Counted from the first letter of the stretch, positions 1 to 8,461 are shown. The stretch is DNA of 40,932 bases from CAWJFP01 sp963842155 (GCA_963842155.1 CAWJFP010000003.1:1-40932), one strand, 5' to 3'. The notes: a model not told the origin generated them from the letters alone. Translations and numbers: made by a program.

Positions 1-520
1 GCGGAGACGGTCCTTGACGGCTTGCGAACTCCGCCTCCGCCATGATGGCGTCCGCCGGTTGGCCGAGCGTCGCCAGAATATCCTTCAGCGTGGCTCGATC
101 GCCGATCTCGCGATCCTCGCCGAAATTGGCGCGGAAGACGGCTTTGACGAAAGGCGCGCCCCAGTCGGTGCCGGCGCCGACCAGCGCCACGCGGGCGCCA
201 TGGAGGCCATTGCGCGGAAAACGCGACGGCAGACGCAACGGAAGTCCTTCGCGCGCGGCCAGCCGCGCCAGATCGCGCCACATATAGCGGCCCTTCGCGG
301 GATAGATGTTGAAGGGCGAATCGGCCCAGCCCTGCTGGGCGAAAATCGGTCCGAGGAGAAAGGGGCGCCAATCGATTTCGACGCCGGCCGCGGCCGCCGC
401 CCGCTCGACCCTAAAGGCAGCGATGTAGGAATAGCCGCTCGCCAGCTCGAACCAAAAACCGAGCCTCGGCTTCCGGCCGGCGGATTTCGAATGCGCGCCT
501 TGCTCGACCGAGGCGGACAC
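1..520 (-). CDS. 2-hydroxychromene-2-carboxylate isomerase-like (DsbA-fold) protein, partial
   Basis: The minus strand is open from a GTG at 518-520 to the window edge, about 173 codons, so the C-terminus is missing. After a 20-residue basic leader it reads FWFELASGYSYIAA. This is the first strand of the thioredoxin/DsbA-fold HCCA isomerase and kappa-GST family, with Ser28 at the position of the family's catalytic serine and no CxxC pair. Further along, NIYPAKGRYMWRDLAR and a stretch like the family's helical insert support the call. Family members isomerise hydroxychromene carboxylates in naphthalene degradation or act as glutathione-dependent isomerases; the substrate here is unknown. GTG is the only start between the upstream in-frame stop and the domain. 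It lies 14 bases past the gcrA stop, so the two genes may be cotranscribed. Confidence 0.72.
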   Translation of the reverse strand, partial: MSASVEQGAHSKSAGRKPRLGFWFELASGYSYIAAFRVERAAAAAGVEIDWRPFLLGPIFAQQGWADSPFNIYPAKGRYMWRDLARLAAREGLPLRLPSRFPRNGLHGARVALVGAGTDWGAPFVKAVFRANFGEDREIGDRATLKDILATLGQPADAIMAEAEFASRQGPSP

Positions 521-534
521 CGGGATCCGCTGGC

Positions 535-924
535 CTAGGCCGCCCTATCCTTGCGGAGATAGGCGACCGTGCAATGCTTGGCGCAATAAGGCCGGCCGGG
601 CTCGCTCGGCTCGCCGCAAAAGGCGAATTCCTGACTCGAGGGATCGCCGATCGGCCATTGGCAGCTGGGCCCCTTATGGCGGGCCGCGCTGGCGGCGGCG
701 GGCGCGGCAGCCGGCCGAGGTGGTGGCGGCGGCGGTGCAGCCGCTCGGGGCCTGGGCTCGCCTTGGATGGGCGAGGGCCGGCTGGCCAGCCCGAGGCGAT
801 GGGCCTTGCCGATCACGGCATTGCGGGTGATCTCGTTGCCCAAGCGCTTGGCGATCTGACTGGCAGACAGGCCTTGGGCCCAAAGGCGCCGCAAATCCCC
901 GATCCGTTCGTCAGTCCAGTTCAT
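535..924 (-). CDS. gcrA: GcrA family cell-cycle transcriptional regulator
   Basis: GcrA works with sigma-70 RNA polymerase at promoters carrying CcrM-methylated GANTC sites and drives S-phase transcription in alphaproteobacteria. The 129-residue product starts NWTDERIGDLRRLWAQGLSA, the family's N-terminal DNA-binding helix-turn-helix. It continues with ITRNAVIGKAHRLGL, a Pro/Ala-rich linker, and a C-terminal cysteine module (CQWPIGDP, FCGEP, PYCAKHCTVAYL) typical of the RNA polymerase-binding domain. An ATG four codons upstream (position 936) is in frame. The start at 924 was chosen because a GAGG lies six bases before it and because the family begins M-(S/N)-W-T-D-E. Three GANTC sites lie 51-77 bases upstream. 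Confidence 0.93.
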   Translation of the reverse strand: MNWTDERIGDLRRLWAQGLSASQIAKRLGNEITRNAVIGKAHRLGLASRPSPIQGEPRPRAAAPPPPPPRPAAAPAAASAARHKGPSCQWPIGDPSSQEFAFCGEPSEPGRPYCAKHCTVAYLRKDRAA

Positions 925-974
925 GTTGGACCTCATATCTGGTAGGTCGATCTTCCGATTTTACAACATATAGG

Positions 975-1069
975 GAATCGATGGTCGAGTCACACGGATT
1001 CTTCCCGGCGACGCCGCTTGTTCGAGCGGGCCGGCGCGGATAGGGTTTCTCCCGTCTTCGAGGCGAATC
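975..1069. promoter_or_regulatory. Cluster of four GANTC (CcrM methylation) sites
   Basis: GAATC (975-979), GAGTC (987-991), GATTC (997-1001) and GAATC (1065-1069) lie in the space between the divergent gcrA and DUF4010 genes, three of them within 27 bases. GANTC is the CcrM methylation site, and GcrA acts at promoters holding it. This suggests methylation-dependent control of gcrA, the divergent gene, or both. No clear -10/-35 pair was picked. Confidence 0.6.
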
Positions 1070-1074
1070 CAGCC

Positions 1075-2358
1075 ATGCCGCTTCAGCTATCGCCAGAACG
1101 CGTGCTGCTCTTGCTCGGCCTCGCCTTCTTCTTCGGCCTGGCCTTCGAGGAGTTTTACGGCGCAGAGGCCGCCAAGCCGCCGGGCGGCGTACGCACTTTT
1201 CCCCTTCTCGCCATCGCCGGCGGCGGGCTTTATCTGATCCAACCGACGACGGCGCTCCCCTTCGCCGTCGGCCTGCTCGCCCTCGGCGCCTGGCTCTTCC
1301 TTTATTATCGCCATCGGCTCGAAGACACGGAGGATCGAACCGACTCGGGCGCCGAGCTGATGGTGCCGCTGTGCAATCTGCTGGCCTATCTGCTGGGCCC
1401 GACCGCACTGCTCGCGCCGATCTGGGTCGGCGTCGGCATGACGGTCGCGGCGGTGCTGCTGTTGGGCGCGCGCGAGCCCCTTCATCTGCTGGCGCGCCGC
1501 GTGCCGGCGGTCGAAATCACCACGCTGGGCAAGTTCCTGATCCTGACCGGCATCGTGCTGCCGCTGCTGCCGAACCAGCCAGTGACGCCGCTGACAGCCA
1601 TCACGCCGTTCCAGGTCTGGCTCGCCGTCGTAGCCGTCTCGACCTTGTCCTATCTCAGCTATCTCGCGCAGAATTATTTCGCGCCCAAGCGCGGCAGCCT
1701 GTTGGCGGCGCTGCTCGGCGGGCTCTATTCCTCGACCGCAACCACCACCGTGCTGGCGCGGCGGCTCCGGCAGCTTCCCGAGGCGCGTACGCAGCTCCAA
1801 GCCGGAATCCTGGCGGCGACGGCGGTCATGTATCTGCGTATCGCCGTCGTGGTGGCGGCGTTCGACCTGCCGCTCGCGCGCGCGCTCGTCTTCTATCTGC
1901 TGCCGCTGGCGGCCATGGCGCTCGTCTGCGCCTGGGCCTGCTACCGGCCGGGAAAACGCTATCTCGACGAGGCCGGCGCGGCCATCGCGAGCAACCCGCT
2001 CCAGCTCGGCACGGCGCTGCTCTTCGCCCTGCTCTTCATCCTCGTGTCGTTGGCCGCGAGTTGGGCGCGCAGCCGCTTCGGCGCCCCGGGCCTTTATTGG
2101 CTTGCCGCCATCGTCGGCGTCAGCGACATCGACCCGTTCGTCTTGTCGATCGCGCAAGGATCGGCGCCGGACGTCGCGCTGACGGAGCAAACCGCGGCGA
2201 TCCTCGTGGCGGCCTCCTCGAACAATCTGCTCAAGGCCGTCTATGCGATGGTCTTCGCGGGGCGCGAGGCGGGGTTGCTGCCCGCCTCGCTGCTGGCGCT
2301 GCTCGCGGCAGCCGGCCTTCTCGCCGCTTACGCGGCTTTCACGGGTTGGGCGGCGTAG
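1075..2358 (+). CDS. MgtC/SapB-type membrane protein with DUF4010 domain
   Basis: A 427-residue integral membrane protein. The first part (RVLLLLGLAFFFGLAFEE and PPGGVRTFPLLAIAGG) matches the MgtC/SapB-like N-terminal module with its conserved G-x-R-T-F/H-x-L signature. The second half (GGLYSSTATTTVLARR, GLYWLAAIVGVSDIDPFVLS, SSNNLLKAVYA) carries the DUF4010 signatures with polar residues inside predicted helices. About twelve hydrophobic segments are visible. The molecular function of this family is not settled; transport or Mg2+/osmotic adaptation has been suggested for MgtC relatives. The ATG at 1075 is preferred over an in-frame TTG at 1018 because homology starts just after it. Its stop is only three bases from the convergent acuI stop. 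Confidence 0.82.
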   Translation: MPLQLSPERVLLLLGLAFFFGLAFEEFYGAEAAKPPGGVRTFPLLAIAGGGLYLIQPTTALPFAVGLLALGAWLFLYYRHRLEDTEDRTDSGAELMVPLCNLLAYLLGPTALLAPIWVGVGMTVAAVLLLGAREPLHLLARRVPAVEITTLGKFLILTGIVLPLLPNQPVTPLTAITPFQVWLAVVAVSTLSYLSYLAQNYFAPKRGSLLAALLGGLYSSTATTTVLARRLRQLPEARTQLQAGILAATAVMYLRIAVVVAAFDLPLARALVFYLLPLAAMALVCAWACYRPGKRYLDEAGAAIASNPLQLGTALLFALLFILVSLAASWARSRFGAPGLYWLAAIVGVSDIDPFVLSIAQGSAPDVALTEQTAAILVAASSNNLLKAVYAMVFAGREAGLLPASLLALLAAAGLLAAYAAFTGWAA

Positions 2359-2361
2359 GCC

Positions 2362-3351
2362 TCAAGCGTTCACGTCGACGACGACGCGACCGCGAATCTG
2401 CCCCTTGAGGATCTGCTGGCCCAGCGCCGGCAGCTCGGCGAGCGTCGCGCGCCGGATCATGGCACGGAGCTTTTCCATGGGAAGATCGCGGGCGAGGCGC
2501 TGCCAGGCCTCGCGACGCAATTTCGTGGGGCACATCACCGAATCGATGCCGAGCAGATTGACCCCGCGGATGATGAAGGGGATCACCGTGGTTTTGAGAT
2601 CGCTCCCCCCGACGAGGCCGCAAGCCGCCACGCTGCCGCGATATTTGATCTGGGCCAGGAGATTGGCGAGCGTATTGCTGCCGACCGTGTCTACGCCGCC
2701 GGCCCAGCGCTCGGTCAACAGCGGACGCGACGGCTCGGCCGCCAGCTCGGCGCGGTCGATGAAGCTCGCGGCGCCGAGCGAGGCGAGATAGTCATGCGTC
2801 TCGGCGCGGCCGGTCGACGCCGCGACCTTGTAGCCGAGCTTGGCCAGGATCGCGGTCGCCACGCTGCCGACGCCGCCCGCGGCGCCCGTCACCACCACCT
2901 CGCCCGCGGCGGGCGTCACCTCATGCGCCTCGATAGCCATGACGGAAAGCATCGCCGTGAAGCCCGCCGTGCCGATGCCCATGGCATCCGCGGTGGTGAT
3001 GGCTTTCGGCAGAGGCACCAGCCATTCCGCCTTCGACCGCGCCTTCTGGGCGTAGCCGCCCCAATGGGTTTCGCCGACACGCCAACCGGTCGAAACGACC
3101 TTGTCTCCCGGCTTGAAATCCGGCGAGCTCGAGGCCTCGACGGTGCCGGCAAAATCGATGCCGGGCACATGGGGATATTGCCGGACCAGCCGGCCGAGCC
3201 CGCCCAGGATGAGGCCGTCCTTGTAATTGAGCGTGGAATATTCGACCGCGACCGTGACCTCGCCTGGCGGAAGCTGCGCTTCCTCGAGCGTCTTCACCGT
3301 GGCGCTGACCTTGCCGTCCTTCTCCTCGAGCAGAAGCGCCTTGAAGCTCAT
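2362..3351 (-). CDS. acuI: Acrylyl-CoA reductase (AcuI/YhdH family MDR oxidoreductase)
   Basis: A 329-residue zinc-independent medium-chain dehydrogenase. AcuI-type enzymes reduce acryloyl-CoA to propionyl-CoA with NADPH; the family also includes E. coli YhdH. The N-terminal GroES-like domain carries STLNYKDGL and the signature HVPGIDFAGTVE. The Rossmann glycine motif GAAGGVGS lies at about 155-163. The C-terminal half has GSNTLANLLAQIKYRG and AACGLVGG, which separate this subfamily from quinone oxidoreductases. The start at 3351 (MSFKALLLEE) gives the usual family length; the frame stays open 22 codons further upstream. It lies 37 bases downstream of the thiolase gene on the same strand, which suggests a shared role in short-chain acyl-CoA metabolism. 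Confidence 0.88.
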   Translation of the reverse strand: MSFKALLLEEKDGKVSATVKTLEEAQLPPGEVTVAVEYSTLNYKDGLILGGLGRLVRQYPHVPGIDFAGTVEASSSPDFKPGDKVVSTGWRVGETHWGGYAQKARSKAEWLVPLPKAITTADAMGIGTAGFTAMLSVMAIEAHEVTPAAGEVVVTGAAGGVGSVATAILAKLGYKVAASTGRAETHDYLASLGAASFIDRAELAAEPSRPLLTERWAGGVDTVGSNTLANLLAQIKYRGSVAACGLVGGSDLKTTVIPFIIRGVNLLGIDSVMCPTKLRREAWQRLARDLPMEKLRAMIRRATLAELPALGQQILKGQIRGRVVVDVNA

Positions 3352-3388
3352 CGCCGCGCCCCGCGCTTGGCCGCCCGCAGCCTGGCTT

Positions 3389-4555
3389 TCACCGCAGGGC
3401 CTCGAGGATGCTGGCATAGTTGGCGACGCCCGCGCCGCCCATATTGAAGATTCCGGCGAGCCGGGCGCCCGCGATCTGCATGCCGTCGGCCTCGCCGCGA
3501 AGCTGCATCGCGCTCATCACATGCATCGACACGCCGGTGGCGCCGATGGGATGGCCCTTGGCCTTGAGTCCGCCCGAGGGGTTCACGGGCAGCCGCCCGT
3601 CCTTCTCGGTCCAGCCTTCCTCGATCGCGCGATGGCCCTCGCCCGGCGGCGTCAGGCCCATCGCCTCATATTGCATGAGCTCGGCGATGGTGAAGCAATC
3701 ATGCGTTTCGACCAGATCGAGATCGTCCAGCCCGACGCGCGCCTCGGCGAAGGCCTGGCGCCAGGCTTCCGCGCAACCCTCGAGCTGCGTCATGTCGCGC
3801 CGGCTCATGGGCAGGAAATCGTTGACCTGGGCGGCGGCGCGAAAGACCACCGCCTTTCTCATGCCAAGCGCGGTCTCGACATCGGCCAGCACCAGCGCCG
3901 CCGCGCCGTCGGACACGAGCGAGCAGTCGGTGCGCCGCAGCGGCGGCGCCACCAGCGGGTTCTTGTCGCCCACCTGGCGGCAGAACTCGTAGCCCAGATC
4001 CTTGCGGATTTGCGCATAGGGGTTGGCGACGCCGTTCTTGTGATTTTTCGCGGCGATTCGCGCGAGCGCGTCGGAGCGGTCGCCGTAGCGCTGGAAATAT
4101 AGCTGCGCGATGCGGCCGAAGACGGCGGCGAAGCTGCCGCAGTCCGCGCGCTCCTCCTTGGCGTAGCTCGCCTTCATGAGAAGGCTGCCGAGCGTCTCGC
4201 CATTCACCTCGCTCATCTTCTCGACGCCGACCACGAGCGCCAGCCGCGCCTGGCGCGCCGCGATCGAGGTGAGGCCGGCATGGACGGCGGCGGAGCCCGT
4301 GGCGCAGGCATTCTCGAGCCGCGTCGCCGGCTTGAAGCGCAGCGCGTCGGAAGTCTGCAGCACCAGCGAGGAGGGGAAATCCTGATAGACGAAGCCGCCG
4401 TTGAAATTGCCGACGAAGATGCGGTCGATATCCTTGGGCTCCACCTCGGCGTCGGCGAGGGCGTCCGCGGCGACGCGCACGATCATGCTCTCGAGATCGT
4501 CCGCCTCGTGCTTGCCGAAAGGCAGATGGCTCCAACCGACGATGCAGGCGGTCAT
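3389..4555 (-). CDS. Thiolase family protein (acetyl-CoA acetyltransferase / SCP-x type)
   Basis: A 388-residue cytosolic thiolase-fold enzyme that would cleave or condense acyl-CoA thioesters. The nucleophile is Cys84 in ENACATGSAA. His285 lies in ETHDCFTIAE and His335 in GGLKAKGHPIGATG, where the last motif is the thiolase glycine loop. The HDCFT sequence, in place of the NEAF of biosynthetic thiolases, puts it with SCP-x/acetyl-CoA acetyltransferase-like proteins, which often lack a defined substrate. ATG at 4555 is preceded by AGGAG at seven bases. The frame extends further upstream, but that sequence overlaps the neighbouring hydrolase and is non-homologous. It probably forms an operon with acuI. 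Confidence 0.88.
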   Translation of the reverse strand: MTACIVGWSHLPFGKHEADDLESMIVRVAADALADAEVEPKDIDRIFVGNFNGGFVYQDFPSSLVLQTSDALRFKPATRLENACATGSAAVHAGLTSIAARQARLALVVGVEKMSEVNGETLGSLLMKASYAKEERADCGSFAAVFGRIAQLYFQRYGDRSDALARIAAKNHKNGVANPYAQIRKDLGYEFCRQVGDKNPLVAPPLRRTDCSLVSDGAAALVLADVETALGMRKAVVFRAAAQVNDFLPMSRRDMTQLEGCAEAWRQAFAEARVGLDDLDLVETHDCFTIAELMQYEAMGLTPPGEGHRAIEEGWTEKDGRLPVNPSGGLKAKGHPIGATGVSMHVMSAMQLRGEADGMQIAGARLAGIFNMGGAGVANYASILEALR

Positions 4556-4628
4556 GGCTCGCTCCTTCTGTCCCTGCGGCACACCATAGCAGAGGCTCGC
4601 GGCGCGAGGAAACGGGCCGCGATGGGTT

Positions 4629-5678
4629 TCAACCGACCGCGAGCGCGCGCCGGAAGAAGGCGACCATCTCGTCGTTGAGTCGCCGGTGGAATGCCACGCG
4701 ATCGATGCCCGGCGGATCGGCGCAGACGGCCGGCAGCGCCTGGCGCAACGCGTCCGTGCAGGGGGCCAGAAAAATGTAGTGCCCGGCGCCTTCGACGACC
4801 TCGTATTCGGGCGGGGTGGGCAGCAACGCGCAATAACGCTCGCTGTTGTAAGGCTCGCGCAGCAGCTCGTCGGCGCCGGCACGATAGATGCGCACCGGCG
4901 CCCTGACCGCGGCGAGCTCGTCGCGCTCGAAGAGGAAGCCCAAAGCCGGCGCCATGAGGAATGCTGCCTTGACGCGCGGCTCGGCGACGTAATCGAGCTC
5001 GGGCTTGAGGCGCCGCGCCGGCGCGCGGCTGCACATCACGCGGTCATCCGGATGGATACGGCAATATTCGTCCAGGCGGGTGAAATCCGGCCTGCCGCCT
5101 AGCAGCACCATGGCGGTGAAGCCGCCGGCCGAAAATCCCGCCGCGCCGATGCGCGTCGTGTCGATGAAGGGCGCATGCGCCTCCAGGAGGTGATCGAGCA
5201 AGGTCACCATGTGATGCGCGCGGCCGACATATTGCAAGTCGGTGCCGAATCCCGTCTGGTCGAGGAAATTGTCGCGCGGATGAAGCGCCGCCGCGGCAAG
5301 CATGCCATGGCGCGCCAGGTGGCTCAGGCTGTCGTGATGCCCGTAAAGCGAGCCGCCGGTGCCGTGCGAGAAAAGAATAAGCGGAAACCTGCCCTCGGCC
5401 GGGAGGGCGCCTTGCGTCGCGTCGATCTGATAAAAGCCCTTCCGGACGGCACCCGGCGGGTCGAGCGTGGGATAGTAGAGCGCGGCGGGCATCGGCCCAC
5501 CTTCGACCGGGTCCTTGAGCAGGAACGGGTAGAGCCCGGCGCGAAATGGCGGCTCGCGGGCACCCTCCGCGGGACTTTCCTTCTCGCCGGCCTGCATCCG
5601 CCAAACGTCCCCTGCCCTACGTCTCCGAAAGATCGGCGACCGAGAATAGCGAAGCACCTTGCAGGGGCGAAGCGACAT
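4629..5678 (-). CDS. Alpha/beta hydrolase (dienelactone hydrolase / PAF-acetylhydrolase-like)
   Basis: A serine hydrolase of up to 349 residues; the substrate is not predictable. Counting from 5678, the oxyanion region HGTGG is at 105-109, the nucleophile elbow GFSAGG puts Ser183 at its centre, the likely acid is Asp270 (RAGADELL), and the catalytic His300 lies in GAGHYIF. LDPPG and FPLILFSHG resemble predicted dienelactone hydrolases. The start is uncertain: Met28 (position 5597) sits closer to the conserved domain, and neither candidate has a clear ribosome-binding site. No convincing signal peptide is seen. It is divergent from a second hydrolase, with a palindromic operator between them, and lies upstream of the thiolase gene with a 73-base gap. 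Confidence 0.75.
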   Translation of the reverse strand: MSLRPCKVLRYSRSPIFRRRRAGDVWRMQAGEKESPAEGAREPPFRAGLYPFLLKDPVEGGPMPAALYYPTLDPPGAVRKGFYQIDATQGALPAEGRFPLILFSHGTGGSLYGHHDSLSHLARHGMLAAAALHPRDNFLDQTGFGTDLQYVGRAHHMVTLLDHLLEAHAPFIDTTRIGAAGFSAGGFTAMVLLGGRPDFTRLDEYCRIHPDDRVMCSRAPARRLKPELDYVAEPRVKAAFLMAPALGFLFERDELAAVRAPVRIYRAGADELLREPYNSERYCALLPTPPEYEVVEGAGHYIFLAPCTDALRQALPAVCADPPGIDRVAFHRRLNDEMVAFFRRALAVG

Positions 5679-5714
5679 GGCGTTTTGCCATGGCGTGATT
5701 TTGCAAGATTTCAG

Positions 5715-5744
5715 TTGACATAGAGTACTCTGTATTGCAGAGTA
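5715..5744 (+). promoter_or_regulatory. TTGACA -35-like box overlapping a 19-bp palindromic operator
   Basis: A consensus TTGACA at 5715-5720 is followed by a perfect inverted repeat TACTCTG-N5-CAGAGTA at 5726-5744, where the spacer and -10 of the promoter should lie. A perfect AGAGTACTCT overlaps its left arm. The layout is typical of a TetR- or MarR-family repressor site. No such regulator gene is in the window. It sits 34 bases before the hydrolase ATG at 5778 and may also affect the divergent hydrolase. Confidence 0.6.
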
Positions 5745-5777
5745 TGTGACACAGTCTACTCCGCCCCAAGGAGCATC

Positions 5778-6788
5778 ATGATTTCAGCTCCCGAAAAGCC
5801 ACCCAGGCCGCGTCACGCTCGCCCTATGTTGATCGCCATCCTCATCGGCATTCCGCTTTTGATCGTTGCCGCGCTGGGCGCCGTGATCGCCTTCGATTCG
5901 CCCGTCCGGCCGCCGCCGATGGTCTTCGCGCAATATGGCTCGATCCCCCGCGACGAGGAGTTGCCGCCGCTCGAGACCTATCGCGCGCGCGATGGCGCCA
6001 TGCTCGCCTATCGCGCCTACCTGCCGCAGGGCGAGGTGAAGAAGGTCGCCGTGCTGGTGCATGGCTCGTCCGGCAGCAGCCGCTCGGTGCATTTCCTTGC
6101 CGAAGGTCTGCGCCAGGCCGGCGTCGCGGCTTACGCGCTCGACATACGCGGCCATGGCGATTCCGGGCGGAACGGCGACATCGACTATATCGGCCAGCTC
6201 GACGACGACTTGGAGGACTTCGTCCATGCCATAGCGCCGCGTCATCGCGGCATTCCGCTGATCCTGGTCGGCCATTCCGCGGGCGGCGGCTTCGCGCTGC
6301 GCATAGCCGGCGGCGCGCGAGGCGAGCTGTTCGACGGCTACCTGCTGCTCGCACCCTATCTCAGATATGACGCGCCGACCGAGCGGGAGGGCAACGCTCA
6401 TTGGGCCGTCGCCGCCATCCCGCGCTTCGTCGCGCTCACTATGCTGCGGCGGCTGGGATTGCCCTGGTTCGAGGGACTGCCGGTCCTGGCCTTTGCCGTC
6501 GATCCGGCCCATGCCCAACACCGGACTGTCGCCTATTCCTATCGTTTGCAGGTCAATTTCGGACCCGGCTGGGACTATCTCGCCGCCGCGCGCGGCATCC
6601 GGCGGCCGGTGATCCTGCTCGTCGGCGCCGATGACGAGCTGTTCAACGCCGCGCAATATGGCCCTCTGCTGACGCCGGTACAGCCGCGTCTCGCCGTCGA
6701 GATTATCCCGGGCATCAGCCATATGGGCATCGTCAAGACACCGCCGGGCATCGAGGCGGTCACCGCCGCGGTTCTCCGCCTGCCCTGA
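5778..6788 (+). CDS. Membrane-anchored alpha/beta hydrolase (lysophospholipase / monoglyceride-lipase-like)
   Basis: A 336-residue hydrolase with one N-terminal membrane segment (about residues 17-39) after a short basic tail, so the catalytic domain is probably periplasmic. HGSSGSSR (95-102) forms the oxyanion region, LDIRGHGDSG (121-130) is the lysophospholipase signature, and GHSAGG places the nucleophile at Ser167. The acid is probably Asp285 or Asp286 in LVGADDELF, and the histidine is His315 in GISHMGI. A strong AGGAG lies five bases before the ATG. It is probably controlled by the palindromic operator just upstream. The substrate is likely a lipid or ester, by inference. Confidence 0.85.
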   Translation: MISAPEKPPRPRHARPMLIAILIGIPLLIVAALGAVIAFDSPVRPPPMVFAQYGSIPRDEELPPLETYRARDGAMLAYRAYLPQGEVKKVAVLVHGSSGSSRSVHFLAEGLRQAGVAAYALDIRGHGDSGRNGDIDYIGQLDDDLEDFVHAIAPRHRGIPLILVGHSAGGGFALRIAGGARGELFDGYLLLAPYLRYDAPTEREGNAHWAVAAIPRFVALTMLRRLGLPWFEGLPVLAFAVDPAHAQHRTVAYSYRLQVNFGPGWDYLAAARGIRRPVILLVGADDELFNAAQYGPLLTPVQPRLAVEIIPGISHMGIVKTPPGIEAVTAAVLRLP

Positions 6789-6836
6789 CTTCGCGCTAAG
6801 CTTCGCCGCGCGCCTGTGGTGCGCGGAGGGGATGCG

Positions 6837-8063
6837 ATGGCGGAGCGCGATCTCGATGAGCCGGCGGCAGGGGATAACGCGCCCGCCGATCCGCCTTGGC
6901 GCATTTTCCTCGTGTTCCTGCGGCTCGGCCTCACCTCGTTCGGAGGGCCCGTCGCGCATCTGGGCTATTTCCGCGCGGAGCTGGTCGAGCGCCGGCACTG
7001 GATCGACGAGCATGGCTACGCCGACCTCATCGCCCTCTGCCAGCTTCTGCCTGGGCCGGCAAGCAGCCAGACAGGCTTTGCCCTCGGTCTCATACGCGGC
7101 GGGATGCCGGGCGGCCTCGCCGCCTGGCTCGGCTTCACGCTCCCCTCCGCCCTCGCCATGGCCTGTCTGGGCGTCGGCGTCGGTGCTTACGGCAATGTGC
7201 TCGATCCGCATCTTCTTCATGGGCTCAAGGTCGTGGCCGTCGCCGTCGTGGCCCAGGCCGTATGGGCAATGGGCCGCTCGCTGGCGCCGGACCCGCCGCG
7301 CATGACATTCGCCGTCGTCGCCACTCTCCTGGCGACGGCTTGGCCGGGCGCGCCCGGTCAGATCGGCGCGATCCTCCTGGGAGGGGTCGCGGGTTGGCGG
7401 CTGCTTGCGGCCGAGCCCGGCGTCGTCGTCGGCACCCTCCGCCTGCCCGTCGCTCGCCGCGCGGGCAGCCTGGCTCTTTTCATTTTTCTTCTGCTGCTTC
7501 TCGCTCTGCCGCTCCTCGCCCGGCTCGAGCCGAGCCACGCTCTGGCGCTGGTCGACCGCTTCTACCGCGCCGGCGCGCTCGTCTTCGGCGGCGGTCATGT
7601 GATCCTGCCCTTGCTGCAATCGGCCGTCGTCCCCCCGGGATGGATCGGCAACGACGAGTTTCTCGCCGGCTACGGCGCCGCCCAAGCCCTGCCGGGCCCG
7701 CTTTTCACCTTCGCCGCATATCTCGGCGCCGTCATGCGGCCCGCGCCCAACGGCTGGCTTGGCGCCGCGATCTGCCTCCTGGCGATCTTCCTGCCCTCCT
7801 TCTTGCTCGTCAGCGGCGCCTTGCCCTTTTGGGATTATGCGAGGCGGCATGCCGGAATGCGCGCGGCACTTCTGGGCGTCAATGCCGCTGTCGTGGGGCT
7901 GCTGCTCGCCGCGCTCTACAATCCGGTCTGGACGAGCGCCATCCACGGGCCAAGCGACTTCGCCCTCGCCCTGGCGGCGTTCCTGCTGCTGGCATTCTGG
8001 CGGGTGCCGCCCTGGCTTACGGTCATCCTGACGGCCGCGGTCGCCGTTCTGATGCGCGCCTAA
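6837..8063 (+). CDS. chrA: Chromate transporter family protein (ChrA)
   Basis: A 408-residue inner-membrane protein with two homologous halves, the long-chain CHR layout. The first half holds FLRLGLTSFGGPVAHLGYF and LCQLLPGPASSQTGFALG. The second repeats the pattern with GALVFGGGHVILPLLQ and GYGAAQALPGPLFTFAAYLG. ChrA proteins export chromate, giving resistance, although some homologues transport other anions. ATG at 6837 has GGAGGGG at good spacing; in-frame GTG codons at 6816 and 6819 are less likely. It follows the hydrolase gene by 48 bases on the same strand and may be cotranscribed. No ChrB regulator is present. Confidence 0.92.
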   Translation: MAERDLDEPAAGDNAPADPPWRIFLVFLRLGLTSFGGPVAHLGYFRAELVERRHWIDEHGYADLIALCQLLPGPASSQTGFALGLIRGGMPGGLAAWLGFTLPSALAMACLGVGVGAYGNVLDPHLLHGLKVVAVAVVAQAVWAMGRSLAPDPPRMTFAVVATLLATAWPGAPGQIGAILLGGVAGWRLLAAEPGVVVGTLRLPVARRAGSLALFIFLLLLLALPLLARLEPSHALALVDRFYRAGALVFGGGHVILPLLQSAVVPPGWIGNDEFLAGYGAAQALPGPLFTFAAYLGAVMRPAPNGWLGAAICLLAIFLPSFLLVSGALPFWDYARRHAGMRAALLGVNAAVVGLLLAALYNPVWTSAIHGPSDFALALAAFLLLAFWRVPPWLTVILTAAVAVLMRA

Positions 8064-8113
8064 GGCGCGGCGCTATTCTCGCGAGCGGACCGAAGGAACG
8101 ACGGCCCCTAGCT

Positions 8114-8461
8114 TCAGCGACCGTTGTTCAGCTCGTTGACGTTGTTGGGGCCCGGCACCATCTGCGCGCCGCTCGTGAAGCCGTGCCGGAAATAATAGGG
8201 CGAGCCGACGCCGCCGGGTTGCTGGCCGCCCGTGACCGAAACGCTGAAATCGGAGCCCTGGAAAGTCAGGCCGTTGCTTTGCGTCGTCCCGCCGACGGTC
8301 GGCTTGCTCAGGAACGAGGTCTTTTTGTCGGGATCCTGGAAATTGACGCTGCCGTCCGAGTTGCTGTCCAGGGTCTGGATGGTGAAGGCCCGCGCTCCCG
8401 GCATCGCGGCGAAGGCGGCGAGCAGCAACGCGGCCATTCCTGCGGCAAGCTGTTTATTCAT
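8114..8461 (-). CDS. Small secreted protein of unknown function
   Basis: A 115-residue protein with a clear Sec signal peptide: MNK, a hydrophobic Ala/Leu core, then a probable cleavage after ARA near residue 25. The mature part is about 90 residues, Gly/Ser/Asn-rich and without cysteine. DSNSDGSVNFQDPD near its N-terminus resembles a dockerin or EF-hand calcium loop. I do not recognise the family. AGGAG lies nine bases before the ATG. It is downstream of the potassium-channel gene on the same strand, with a large inverted repeat between them, so it is likely transcribed separately. Confidence 0.6.
   Translation of the reverse strand: MNKQLAAGMAALLLAAFAAMPGARAFTIQTLDSNSDGSVNFQDPDKKTSFLSKPTVGGTTQSNGLTFQGSDFSVSVTGGQQPGGVGSPYYFRHGFTSGAQMVPGPNNVNELNNGR

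Noticed and set aside
14..538. A plus-strand frame at the left edge
   Set aside because: The opposite strand reads a recognisable HCCA-isomerase-like domain; the plus frame has no family features.
1087..2190. A 367-codon minus-strand frame opposite the DUF4010 gene
   Set aside because: Strongly biased composition (Arg/Gln/Glu), no motifs, and fully antisense to a recognised membrane protein.
5784..7946. A 720-codon open frame on the minus strand opposite the hydrolase and chrA
   Set aside because: It spans two well-supported plus-strand genes, is Arg/Gln/Glu/Asp-biased low-complexity, and has no family resemblance; it is a GC-rich antisense artefact.
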